The translations under genes and the position numbers were made by a program. Source: Motacilla alba alba (Eukaryota > Chordata > Aves > Passeriformes > Motacillidae). Taken from it: a stretch of 64,000 bases of DNA. The notes under the pieces were generated by a model that did not search any database, was not told where the DNA came from, and saw only the letters and a program-made list of their open reading frames with translations. Position 1 is the stretch's first letter. Each line of letters begins with the position of its first letter. The stretch is taken from the NCBI RefSeq assembly GCF_015832195.1, contig NC_052032.1:9864618-9928617 (forward strand), written 5' to 3'. This document shows positions 42,603 to 53,596 of this stretch, one piece after another.

Positions 42603-45600
42603 CTGCAAGAGAGCAGAACAAACATTAACTGATGTCCTCACAGAGCACGCAGTGAGTTCAGGCTGCTGTGAGGGAAGAGGATCAGTCCCCAGGCTGCCAG
42701 CAGTGCAGAGGGACAACAGCGTGTGGCCAGGAAGGACAGACAGGAAGCAGCCAGGACTCTGCAGCTCCAATTCCAGATCTGCCACTACTGGGCTGTTCAG
42801 CTGGGACATGTTGTGCATCTGTCACAGCCCAGTAAGGAGCACACACCTGTGTCCAAGGCACAGAAGCTGAGATGCCTTAATTGCTGCACGGAATAAGCTG
42901 ACAAATGAAATACCTGAATGTAACACTAAAATCAGTATTATCATAAAGTAGAAATGACATTTGCTTCTTTAATGTCAGATGAAGATCTTGGAGTCTGCTT
43001 TAGTTTAACACCTTCTGAGCAATGTTCCTTCACAAACAATCCAGTTTCTTCAGAGGGGGATTGTTCAAATGATGCTTAGACCAAAACAGCCAGATTAAAA
43101 GAAAAAAAGTTTGGAGGGGACCTGAAAATTACCAACTATTCATTCTCACTGCCGACCATCAACTTCAAAGATAACTCTGTGTGGTGGCCACTGGACAAAC
43201 AGATTCTGAGGAACAGGGCAAATATCCCCTCCTTCAGAAGCAAAGGAGGAAACAGTTTCAGAGGAAACAGTTACTTATCAGTGAGTCCCATTCAAGCAGT
43301 TTCTTAAATCAGAAATTAATTCTGAACCACATAAGCAAATCCCTGGAAAACAGATGATAATGATGACGATGATGACTATTATTATTAGGATCTACCCAAT
43401 AATACGAAAAAGATCCTCAGAATGAGGTCTGCGCCACCCCCAGGGCACAGGAAGCCCCCGACCTGGTATTCAAAGGAGCAGCGCTGCTCTGCCTCCTCCT
43501 TGGGCGTCCGCAGGTCCTCCAGGCTCTTGGCCTGGCTGAGGGGCTGGGGCTGGGCTTCTACTTCCAAGCTGGGGAAGATGTCTTCCAGGAGGTTGACTTC
43601 TGAGGCCTTGCTGGAGAGCAGGGGGCTCGGGGGCAGCGGCTCTCGGGCTTTCTCCGGGCTGCCCACGTCCTCCCCATCGGCACTGTCCGACTCCTTCAGC
43701 GCCCGGTACGGCTGAGGCCTGGCACAGAACCAAAAAGCACGCTGCAAATTACCGAATTTCTGATCCTTTCTTTGGGACACGATTTCCTAAGGAGCTGGAT
43801 GAGTTACAAAGAGCTCCCCCGTGGCAAATATAGCTCAGAGAGCTCCCCGTGCAGAGCAGGCTGTGAGCAGTGCCTGAGGCAGGGGGTCATGCAGAAGGGG
43901 ACCTGGCACCCGAGGGTGCTCGGAAGGACAAGAGCTGAGTGTGAGGTGCTCAGGGGGAAGCTGTGGTCATGCAGGCACAGCCAGGCTGAGGAGGGAGCTC
44001 TCAGACCAGGGACAGTGGGATACCAGCTCCCCATGCTGACTGTCTGGGCTCCCCTCGGGCTGGACACGGCCTCTGCACCCCGTGTTCGCAGGCTCTGGCA
44101 TCCTCGGGTTTCGAGCTAACTCAGCACACAACATAACTCAGTGTTTTTCTTCAATAATTGGGAACACTGTGCAGGTTCCAATGATTTCAATGGTGTCATC
44201 TTATCAAGAAACACCACAATCCATTATGGAGACACCTCCTTTACATTACCAGCCAAGGCTGAGTTAGCAGGATGCTTCTCTTGCACATACCTCAGCAAAA
44301 AATGGAACCAGCACATTTGCATTTTGGTGTGTGCACAGAGAACAGCAGCACGATGTGCATCCAATTAACAACAACAAGTGCCACACATGGCTGTGGGGAT
44401 TGGCATTTGACTGGCAGCCAGTTGTACTGTGGCATTTAAACAAGCTTTCAATTAAAAGAAAATATTTGTGAGACCTGCAAAAACACATCCTATGGAAGAA
44501 CCCTTCTCCCCTTTCCATATTTTATCATAATACATCTATATCATGCAAATTCACAGAGCCCAGCCTGCTTCCCTCCCCAGCACACACAGAGCAGGCACTG
44601 AGCCTGCAGCAGGAGAGGGGCACTGCAGGTACAGGGCAGACAGTGACAGCACATGGCCTCAGGGCATCCTCACATCACTCTGGGTGATATCTGAAAACAA
44701 AATGGTCTCCTCCACCCCAAACAGGAGGGTGGGAACATTTTCTGGCCTTTTCCTACTGATCCTCCCCATCCCACCTGCCTGCAGTCAGATTTCTTCCCTG
44801 TCAGCCTCTGAACCTGAGTCTGCAGCACACAATGGATTTTAGCAGCTGCAGACCCTCCGTCCCACTGGCAGCCCCCTTCTCCAGCCTGGTGTGACCCAGC
44901 TGGGGCTGCCAGGCTTCAGCTGCCCTGCTGGGACTGGGCATCGTCCATGTCCCAGCCCTGAGCTGCCTGCGTGTGGCATCACGTGGATTCCGAAGCAGCA
45001 GCTCACGTTACCCTGGCCTCTCTTCCTACAGGTTCTGGTCATATCAGTGGCTGCATTGTTAAAGGAATGAGTGTGACTCCATGCAATTTATCTACCTTTC
45101 ATCCTCCAGAAATCCTCAAGCAGGCGAGGTTAGGAAATAACAAATCCTCTGCTGACATTCAGTGAGGGCTCAGCTCAGAGCTGCCTGCTGGGATTGGGAT
45201 ATTCAAATAGGCAGCAAGAGGGATTTAGTGCAGCTGAACCCACAGCTGACAGGGCCCCCCCTCACCTCCCATGGGCACCGTGGGCAGGGGCAGAACCTCC
45301 AGCCACAGCATCAATGAGCAGTGCTGGCACAGCTCATCCACAGAGCTGTGTCGTTGACTCAACACAGTCTTTCAAGACAGAGTTATAGAGCCTTGGGAAG
45401 GTACGAGTTACAAATCCAAAAGCTGGATGCAAACAGACCAAACAAACTTCCTGTTTCTTGTATAATTGTCAGATTGTACTCAATGCCCTCAGAGGATACC
45501 TGCAGGGATGTGATACCTGACAGACCAGACAGGCTGGGATCAAACAGGTGACACTGGGAAAGGCTGGTACCGCATTGGAACAAGGCCCACAGGACAACCC

Positions 45601-48600
45601 AAAAGCACAGGAACATCACACAAGAATGAATGGTGAAAGGTTTGGACAGGAGCACAAGCAGCATGTTGGAACAAAGGACAAATGGAAGGGTGACATCCCA
45701 CAGAGCTCGAGTCGATGGAAGCCCATAAGCTGTGTGGTGCTGCAGTGTTTCATGCAGGAGGATGCTTTCTCATGCTGCTCAACATCAAGACAAACAAGCA
45801 GGAGAAATGTTGGTCATTCATCGAGCACTGTACAGAGACCCCAGGAGCATTTCCAAAATCCCAGTACAGAAGCAGGCGCCCTGAGCAATGCAAACCCCAC
45901 TGTGGGAAACCGGCATGAACACAGCAAAAGAGCAAAGGATAGACCATTCAAAAGGAGCAGAGAAGAAAAAGTTTTCAGAGAAGCCAGAGACAGGATCCTC
46001 TTCCTGCTGAAATTCATCATCAGAGGAGTCCTCAGAGAGGAAGACTGTATAGTGTCGCATGGGCTTTACGAGGCTGGGGAACAGGAAGAGAAAAGGAAGT
46101 TATCGAGTCACAGTGACAGCTCCTGAGGACAGAAACCAGGGGCTCCAGAGACCCAGATCATCCTGACCCCGTGACTGCACAGCAGAGAGCTCGGCAGGGA
46201 ACGCTGAGCTCTGCTGCCCAGGCACAGAACACAACCCTGTGCCGAGGGCAGGGCACCGTGGGGTGCCCAAGGGAAGGGACCGCAGCCACCCCACAGTGCA
46301 GGGGACAATACAGAAACCCCCTTTCCCCACCACGCTCCCTACGGAGCTGGGCATCTCTCTGTTCTTCAGACAGCTCTGCTCCGCAGGCTCTCTGAGCTCT
46401 CACAAACATCAGATCTCCCTCTCTGCTTTACAGACATTTAGTCTGATGCACAAGAGGAGCTGACTCCAGGGCATCAGTTCCTACTTGTATCTATTCCTCA
46501 CATTTGAAACTGCTTCACTCCAGAATAAAACCTAAGCTGTCCAAGGACTGGTATGAAATGCAGTTTGCCAAGTAAGGTGCATATGCTCCTTTCCTCAGTT
46601 AACTGAGAATCAGTTCTTAAAGGTTAGGGCAGGAAAAGAGAAGCTGGATGCTGCAAGCAAGAGCCCAAGGGGGCCCGAGCAGCCACTGCCAGTGAATGTC
46701 GACTCCCAGTCAGGCCAGAGCTAATTAATGAAAAGTCTCTAACAGGTGGCAGTGGCTGCGGCCAGTGGTGGTAAATCACAGTCCGCATGATCCCAGTTAA
46801 CGCCAGCGCACTGCTTTCTCTCCCCTTTCCTTCTTCAACAGGTATGCAGGGGAAGCAGCTGGGGCCACTGCGCCCCCGGGGCTGGCAGCGCTGCCAGGCG
46901 CTCGGTAAATCCCGTGTCAGCCCCGGCGCTGCCCCGTGCCCGTGCCCCGGGGCTGCCAGCGCTGCCAGGCGCTCGGTAAATCCCGTGTCAGCCCCGGCGC
47001 CGTGCGGACGGGACGCGCTCCACGGCGCCGGCAGCGGCGCGGAGCGGGGGCTCCGTTTTAATGAGGAAGATCTGCATCTCGGGAGCTTTTTTCATGTGTC
47101 AGGATGCATGGACAAATCAGCAGCACATCACGCTGGCCAAAAATGAAATGCTGACAAATGTAGATATTTCAAATTTAATTGACACCTAAATGTACTTGAG
47201 ATAGAAAAAAATATATAGAAAATGAGAGTGCGGGACATGGGAATTAGTAAGGAGAATTCTGTAATAATTTTAAAGGATGTTCTGGTTATAAGAAAATTAG
47301 TTTTGTTTATTTTATTATGGTATTGCTTTTTCCTGAATATTGAGATTATGGTACGAAGGGGTGTATGGACTTGTCATTATTCTCCTAAAAAGGGCTCTGC
47401 AGATTTGAGGAAGAATTTTTTTTTTTTTATTGACAGTTTTTTAAAGAACAGCTACACAAGAGCTCTGGGGAATTAAAGAGTTTGTCCCTCTTAGCCAGTA
47501 GAATGCAGAGAACGAGGGATTTGGATGCACGGGCTTTTTCCTGTGAGACAGGAGGCTCGGGACTGAGGGCATTGCCTGGCACTGCCACCACAGCACAGAG
47601 CCACGCTGGAACTGCCTCCCGCAGGTCCTGCACACTCAGTGCCACAGCCCCTGCCGAGGCCACGGAAACCCCTCAGTGTCCCCGAGTGCTGCCTGAGAGC
47701 CCGGCTGGCACTGCCCTCGGGCCTGTCCCATCCCACACTGCCCCACCCGGCTCAGCCCAAGCCCGGCTGTGCCCGCTGGGGCACCCCCAGCGCCAGGCCT
47801 GCAGAGCTCCTCTGCCGAGCCCCCGGGGCTGCTGCAGGGCCGCAGTGGCCTGTCCCAGCACGGGCTGCTCCCCTGCTCTTGCACACACATTGCACACACA
47901 CTGATTTAACAAGAGACCGAGCCGGGATCGAGGGTGCTCTTTGCAGGGCCGCAGTGGCCTGTCCCAGCACGGGCTGCTCCCCTGCTCTTGCACACACATT
48001 GCACACACACTGATTTAACAAGAGACCGAGCCGTGACCGTGGGTGCTCTTTGCAGTCGCTGCTCGGAGCCCCTGCGCTTTAACTGAGGCTGATTAGAAAA
48101 TGAGCACAGGCACCCCCAAAACAATGCGTTTCTGTCACACACACAGAAAGAATTAACTCACCTAACTAAAGGCATCCATTTCCTAACCTTCAATGCTATC
48201 GGGTAAAACAAGGGAAAATACATTTTATAGTGTTTTCATTGATTCTAGTGTTACCCAAGAGAGAGAAAGAGTGTGAGTTTTTTAAAGAGACAACAGCTCT
48301 CTTGTTTCCATTTCAGAACACTCATACAAAGATTACTTCTACTGGGACAGAAAAAAAAAAGTTTGTGGGAAACATCATGAAAATTCTGTATTTTGTGAAA
48401 GCAGCTGAGCTTTAAAGATTTACTAAAACTAGTAGCAATAAACTAGACCCAAATAAAATAATTAAAATACAATATATTTCCAGCATTGGTACGATGTTTA
48501 CCCTTTGTGTTTCTGTTTATCTGCTGTCTGATAGTGGCAGGAATTGAAGATACACCTTAGCAGAGAGCAACATTGGGATGTCAACAGCTTTTGAACCCAA

Positions 48601-49864
48601 ACACACAGAATTCTCCATAAGAACATACATAAATGTTAAATTGATTCAATTATCCTCCACCTAAATGCAATGAGTCATCAGATTAAATATTAAGAAAATG
48701 CTTTTAGTTTAAAAATCCCCACAACCTCCGTGCAGGGCCTGCATGGCTCATTGCAGGAGCTGCATCTGCTCCACAAGAGGGCAACCAAATTCCACTGCAA
48801 AATGGACAAACACTCCTGTACAAGGCAGAAATCACCGTTCAGTTTCGGCCATGCAGAGTATGTCCCTAGCCTGGCACGGCTGGGAAGAGCCATCCATGCC
48901 TGATGCCCACTGATGCCCCTGATGCCACTGTGCACTGATGCACAGCGTGTGTGGGCTGTGCTGGCCAGTTCAGAACATCTCAGCTCAGAACATCCATCCC
49001 CTGGTCAGGGTCACCCCTGAGGGCCCACTGCTAACCCCACTCGGGCACTGTCAGGAACCTGCAGCACACACCCCTCATCATCTTTGCAAAGGATAAGTGA
49101 CATCAGTGAAAGTGCCTGAGAAAGCCTCCCTGAGGCAACAGGACATGCCTGTACTGGTGTACACAAGTGAGACACTGGAAACCAGCACCTTTTGTCCAGG
49201 AGCAGCGGGCTGTGGCAGCACGGATGGTCTGGAACATTCCCCCTTCACCGTCACAGCTGAAGGGGGGATAAATTTGCTGGTACTGTGCAAAGTGAAGCCC
49301 TACAAACCCTCACCACACAGCTCAGTCAGACATCACGGTCCTGTTCATGCACTCCAGGGTCAGACACAGCCCCTTCTGCCATCACTGTCAAACAAACAGC
49401 TCTGCATCCCCCGGCTACAGCCTGGCAAGAACACTGCATCTGCAGGGCTGGAACTGACAATTTCCTTGAAAGAAAAGTGCAAACCAAAACAACAAAGAAA
49501 TTAACAAAGCCCCAAAACCTGAAAACTTTCACTGAACAGGCTGATCGGAGCACGCATAACTTGGCAAACCGCAATTTTTCCCTAAGCAAACTTTGGGTAC
49601 TTGATTATTCACACTTCCTCTACATTGTTCCAAAAAATGTTTTTTAAAAAATCTGGTTTTTTCTTAGTTAAAATCTAACTTTGATCTGCAGTATTTTAAT
49701 GTCTCCTTTGGTGAGCCCCAGTTCTGAACACACTGTTAGATGCAGTAGAGAGAAGCAGAGCAGCACAGTACTTACTGTTCTGGGCTGGGAACTGAGGTCC
49801 TCCGGGCCTCCACACCAATGTTGCTCTTGGGCCTCTTAACCACATGAGGTCTTGGGGGGCGAAC
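41334..49864 (-). CDS. DENND1A: DENND1A C-terminal part (four joined exons, 5' end outside window)
   Basis: Join in - strand order: 49864-49776, 46073-45945, 43718-43463, 42602-41334, which is 1743 nt or 580 residues and a stop, fully in phase. DENND1A (connecdenn 1) is a DENN-domain guanine exchange factor for Rab35 on clathrin-coated vesicles. The DENN module is encoded upstream and is not in this window. What is present is the long, proline-rich, unstructured C-terminal region. Diagnostic similarities to human DENND1A are VRPPRPHVVKRPKSNI, the VFLSEDSSDDE acidic segment, FFFSAPFEWPQPYR, HPYNKLWS and DDMAIP, TIPRPQGRKTPELGIVPPPP, DPFEDLLKKTKQDVS and the end VEQLRKRWETFE. The gene is convergent with CRB2, as in mammals. 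Confidence 0.95.
42603..43462 (-). other. DENND1A: DENND1A intron
   Basis: An 860-bp intron. A short ATGATG-rich stretch lies at about 43350-43385. The donor at the upstream exon is GTCGGG, a weak but acceptable 5' site. Confidence 0.8.
43463..43718 (-). CDS. DENND1A: DENND1A exon: PQPYRALKESDS segment
   Basis: A 256-nt exon that completes a tryptophan codon and then encodes PQPYRALKESDSADGED, NLLEDIFPSLEVEAQPQPL, QAKSLEDLRTPKEE and FEYQ. It closely follows human DENND1A (YRTLRESDSAEGDE, IDLLEDVFSNLDMEA, QAKSLEDLRAPKD, FDYQ). The acceptor is GGTTCTGTGCCAG. The region is acidic, flexible and proline-rich, with no folded domain. Confidence 0.92.
43719..45944 (-). other. DENND1A: DENND1A intron
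   Basis: A 2.2-kb intron. No repeats or candidate exons stood out. Confidence 0.8.
45945..46073 (-). CDS. DENND1A: DENND1A exon: acidic SEDSSDDE segment
   Basis: A 129-nt exon, phase 2 in and phase 2 out. It encodes LVKPMRHYTVFLSEDSSDDE, then FQQEEDPVSGFSENFFFSAPFEW, nearly the same as human DENND1A here. The acceptor is CTGTTCCCCAG and the donor ATG|GTCTAT is weak. Serines in the acidic stretch resemble casein kinase 2 sites. Confidence 0.93.
46874..47000. repeat. two 56-bp copies at 71-bp period, with a palindrome
   Basis: Two nearly identical 56-bp blocks, 46874-46929 and 46945-47000, are separated by 15 bases. Copy 1 holds a perfect 14-base palindrome (TGGCAGCGCTGCCA), and copy 2 holds the same palindrome with its outer bases changed. 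Both carry GGCGCTCGGTAAATCCCGTG. The region is CpG-rich. Confidence 0.85.
47833..48050. repeat. 2 x 109-bp tandem duplication
   Basis: Copies at 47833-47941 and 47942-48050 are almost identical. The main differences are in the short stretch GGGATCGAGGG versus GTGACCGTGGG. Each copy contains a CA-rich segment (CACACACATTGCACACACAC). This looks like a recent duplication inside a DENND1A intron. Confidence 0.9.
49776..49864 (-). CDS. DENND1A: DENND1A exon: RPPRPHVVKRPKSN segment
   Basis: An 89-nt exon beginning in phase 0 and ending two bases into a histidine codon. It encodes VRPPRPHVVKRPKSNIGVEA, then RRTSVPSPEH, matching human DENND1A closely. The acceptor is CATGTCACAG and the donor ACA|GTAAGT. 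Basic and proline-rich. Confidence 0.93.
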
Positions 49865-52800
49865 CTGTGACATGCACAGAGACATCTCGTCAAACCTGCC
49901 CCTGATCCAACAGCACACACAGACAACACACGGAGAACCACCCGTGTCCTACAGCGATCTTCCACCGGGCCTTGCTTTGTCTTTTGTGCCACAACAACGT
50001 TACACCTGAGTGTGGATACACCAAAGAGTCCAAAGGATGAACATAAACCACACAGCCCCACCACCTGCAAACCAAACACATGCTTGCCACTGTTTGCTAT
50101 TTGCCCTGCCCTGTTTGGTACAGGCTGAATTTCAGAGGAAAGACTCCCTAAGAGTGAGCTGCCCCCTGAGCAGTGAGTGGTGAGGGAAAAGTTGGGAATG
50201 TCCATGTGCTCTGGACATTGCACTGGCACTGGGACTCAGCTCTGACACCACGACCCTTCTGGCCACTTGCTCCCAGGAAGAGATGCAAGAGAAAGGAACT
50301 GCTCATGGCCTACAGCCTGAGTGCTCTGGAGTGACTACTCAAGTTTTAAAAAAAAATATCTGTTGGGGGAGGGGGACTTTCCAGGTTTGTTTTGGTTTTG
50401 TTTTTTAAATTTTTCTTCCCAGGGACAAAAATCTCAAATTCTCCTGCCAGGAGAAAGCCACCAAATTGCGTGTGGTGCTTCTGCCCTACACACCAGTATG
50501 CAGAAAACAGCAGCAGCATTATTGCATCGAATTTTCATTTCAAAGGAAATGGTGCACAGCAGATATGATGAAGAAATTCAGAGTTGTATTGCCACTGTTT
50601 CTTAGGAAAAAGGGCTTATGAAAAGGTCAGATGTTAGGGTCTTGGAGATCAGTCCCCACACAAGGCTGCTCCTCTTTACAATAAAGACAGCTTAAGAATG
50701 TGAATTTATGGCAGGAATGGAAGGATTAAGTTTGTGGCAACTTCAGCTGAACTTGCAACGTGGTGAAACATGGGGAAAAGAACAACAGAGCTAATTAGAG
50801 GAGCTGAGCTGTCAGAGCGCAGCAGAATGGCTCGGTGCCAACAAACAAAAGGAATGGGCTGGCAATCAGCAGGATCGATGAAGAATACTGCTTCATTAGG
50901 GCTGATAAAACAGGGAGAGACCGCAGAGAGGAGTGCGGAGAGGGGGGCGACAGGCAGGAGGAACGGAGAGGAGAGCGCGAAGGAGAGAGGGAAAGAGGGG
51001 AAGAAAGCAAAGCTGCTTAATTAAATGGGAGCTGGGAGCTGATGTGTAAAGCTGGCCTGTCAGCGTGCTGGGAACACTTTCACCTTTCGGGTGGGTGTGC
51101 TGCCGAGGAGGGAGAGAGGTGACAGTTTGGGGTGGCTCCAGGGGCCCCCAGCCCAGAGCGGCGCGAGGTGACAAAGCTGAGCGGGATTTAGAGCATTGTT
51201 CCTGGGGAACTGCAGGGAAAAGCCAGGAATCAAGTCAATTCCTTGCTGGATTTTGAGTCTCACATAGCCACAGAGGCAAGGTTAAATGCTTATCAAATGC
51301 AAAATATCAAAGAAATCCAATTACGTGAGCACACGGCCAAAAGAAAAAAGGTAAACGTCCAAGACAGAAGGGTTGAATGTGCTTATTACTGTCCCCATCA
51401 ACTGAATGCATAATTATTATATTTTAACTTTTTCTAATTGAATAAAGTTTCCAAACAACCACTATTAATCCAAACAGACCTCCTTTAATTAGAAGCAACA
51501 ACCCTCTCTCTTTCATAATACCACAACCACTTATTTCCAAAGCAGCAGAATGCAAAGAACATCTCTGTTCTGCTTCCTTAACCTTTCTTTGGTCTGTGTT
51601 TTTGGCTTTATTAGCAGCAATTACTCATATTGCAAGCACCAGTGCCCATGTGTTCCTCCTTGCAGCACAAAGTATTCCTCAGCAATTCTGGTATTATGTG
51701 GCCCTGGCTGGAAGAGCAGAGGGACCTGGTCACCCCCTTGTGCACAAGGCCAGGATAAATGACTTGCTGATACCCACCTCGGTAGGAGCTGCCAAGCCTG
51801 AGAGGGAAAACACAGCCTGCAAAAAGTATTATTTACACATACAGAAATGTGTTGCAACTACCAAAAGCCAAATAACAGTTCTGAACAACAACAAATTTAT
51901 GTATATTTGATAGAAGCATATTTTTGGGATTGATTATAATAATTTACATTTATCTTGAATTTCCCCTTGATGAATGAAGCCTTTCTGTTCCACTTACTGA
52001 CACAGCCAGAGGAATGCAACAGGAGCTTTCATTATTACATTTCCAACCTTTTATCAATCACGTTGGGAGCAAAGACAGTTGAACCAACCATGTTACAGTG
52101 AGGACTATTAATACCCTACAGCTGGGAGATTAAACAGCCTTAACAAGATCTCCACATAATAAATGACTCCATTTGAACAATACAGTTCAGCAACTTTGGC
52201 ACAGAGCAATCACAACATGCCCCCTTACACCTGTCAAATGTGGAACACGAGGGCATGGGAACGCTACAGGAAGCCCACAGTACATGGAAAGTCGGATCCT
52301 AGTGACACACATCTGGGAGGGTCTCCCATGCCCATTGTATTTAGGAGAACACACACAATCACAGTCAATGCTATTTTTTAAACACAGAAAACAGAAATTT
52401 TCAGGGGAAAAATCCATAAAAATGACTCTATTAAGCTAAACACCCAGAGTTAAAAAGACAGAGGAGAAACACATGCCACTGAAATGTCACACAGGAACAT
52501 GCACCAGAGATCAAAAGTTAAAACACACACCCAGTTGTTAACCAGTTACCTGCTCATCCAAAACACATTTTAACAAGTTTTAGCAAGATCAGATTTGAAA
52601 ACTTGCATCTCTCACTTTCTTATGCATGTATGTGTATGGATAAGGAAGCAAGAAGTAAGATGATCTGGAGGGAACTACATTCATAAAGCTGAACATAATC
52701 CTGAGTATACATAAATATCTTCCAGTGCTGTGCCAAAAACCAACACCCCTCCTAAATTGATACCTCTTGCCTTTGCCTTTAAAAAAAATAAACATCTGGT

Positions 52801-53536
52801 GCAGACCCAGCAGGGTGTCCAGTTTTAATGCCATCCTGCACAGTCCATAGGTGAAAGCTGTCCTACAGTGAGAGTTTTTGGGAAAAACTGCTGAGATGAG
52901 GTATCCCTACTCAACACGTACGGCACTGCACTGCCAGTAATTTCTGTGCAGCTCTTCCATGGAGGAGCCCCTTCCTCTGGCCAACCTGCTGGGCCTTCCT
53001 TTACACCAGGGAATTACCCAGTGTATGTCATCCATAACAGGGCACCAATGTTCCACTGCTAAAGACCGAGCTTGCTTTCTTCAAGTCTATTCATACATGG
53101 AGAAGAATTAGGTATCCCAAATTAATTAAAAGCATAACTTGCAGAGAATAAATATTATGTCGTGAGACTTCTGCTTCCTTTCAGATTTGAGTTCAGTGCA
53201 AGTCTTCAAAAGCTCACTGGCTAAAAACTTCCAGCAGCCAGTCTAGCAGGGCTTTGTGTGTAAGAAACCACCGCAAAAGTCAAACCAGAGGTGGCCAGAG
53301 CAGCCCCAGTTACCTGCAGAGCTGCCCGAGAGCTGCAGGGCTCGCCAGAGAAAAGCAGAACAACCGCGGGTCCCAGGGCTGTGCCGCAGCAGAGAGAAGG
53401 CAGTTTAGGAGCATAATTCACACACGGCTTCTGTGCAGAGCTTGACAATCCAAACTACCAGGGTTTAGTAGTGCTACAAAGAGCGTAACTCAGGCAGTGT
53501 TAAGCCGTGGCAGTGAAACAATCCCCAGCTACTCAC
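49865..53536 (-). other. DENND1A: DENND1A intron with possible enhancer stretches
   Basis: A 3.7-kb intron. A homeodomain-site-rich and purine-rich stretch lies at about 50760-51060 (listed separately). AT-rich sequence with further TAATTA-like words follows to about 52100. No exon was recognised. Confidence 0.7.
50760..51060. promoter_or_regulatory. candidate intronic enhancer with homeodomain sites and a purine run
   Basis: TAATTA core sites at 50792-50797 and within TTAATTAA at 51017-51024, plus CATTAG at 50894, flank an almost pure purine stretch of about 100 bases (50911-51010). Such clusters are typical of developmental enhancers. In mammals the CRB2-DENND1A-LHX2 neighbourhood is rich in conserved non-coding elements (general knowledge). 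No alignment was possible here, so this is a guess from composition and motifs. Confidence 0.25.
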
Positions 53537-53596
53537 GGGCCTGGAGGAGCGCTGGATCTTTGGGGGCGGCGGCCGCGGCGGGCGGAATCTGTGCTG
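53537..53596 (-). CDS. DENND1A: candidate optional DENND1A exon, proline-rich
   Basis: A 60-nt phase-0/phase-0 segment between the acceptor CCACTTTGCTGCAG and the strong donor CCC|GTGAGT. It encodes QHRFRPPRPPPPKIQRSSRP, a basic polyproline stretch of the kind SH3 domains bind. It would insert exactly before VRPPRPHVV, where human DENND1A goes straight from VHFGQ to VRPPRP. A second possible acceptor (exon from 53628) lengthens it to 92 nt. In phase 0 that version meets a TAG after four codons. It is therefore most likely a cassette exon, used only in some transcripts. Confidence 0.55.

Larger units (their letters stand above)
46074..49775 (-). other. DENND1A: DENND1A intron with local tandem duplications
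   Basis: A 3.7-kb intron. It contains a GC-rich duplicated block at 46874-47000, a GC-rich low-complexity region near 47540-47840 and a 2 x 109-bp tandem duplication at 47833-48050. Frames of 120-140 codons in the GC-rich part occur on both strands and look non-coding. Confidence 0.75.

Noticed and set aside
45548..46126. 192-codon + strand frame over the DENND1A SEDSSDDE exon
   Set aside because: Partly the antisense of a confirmed DENND1A exon; no independent coding evidence.
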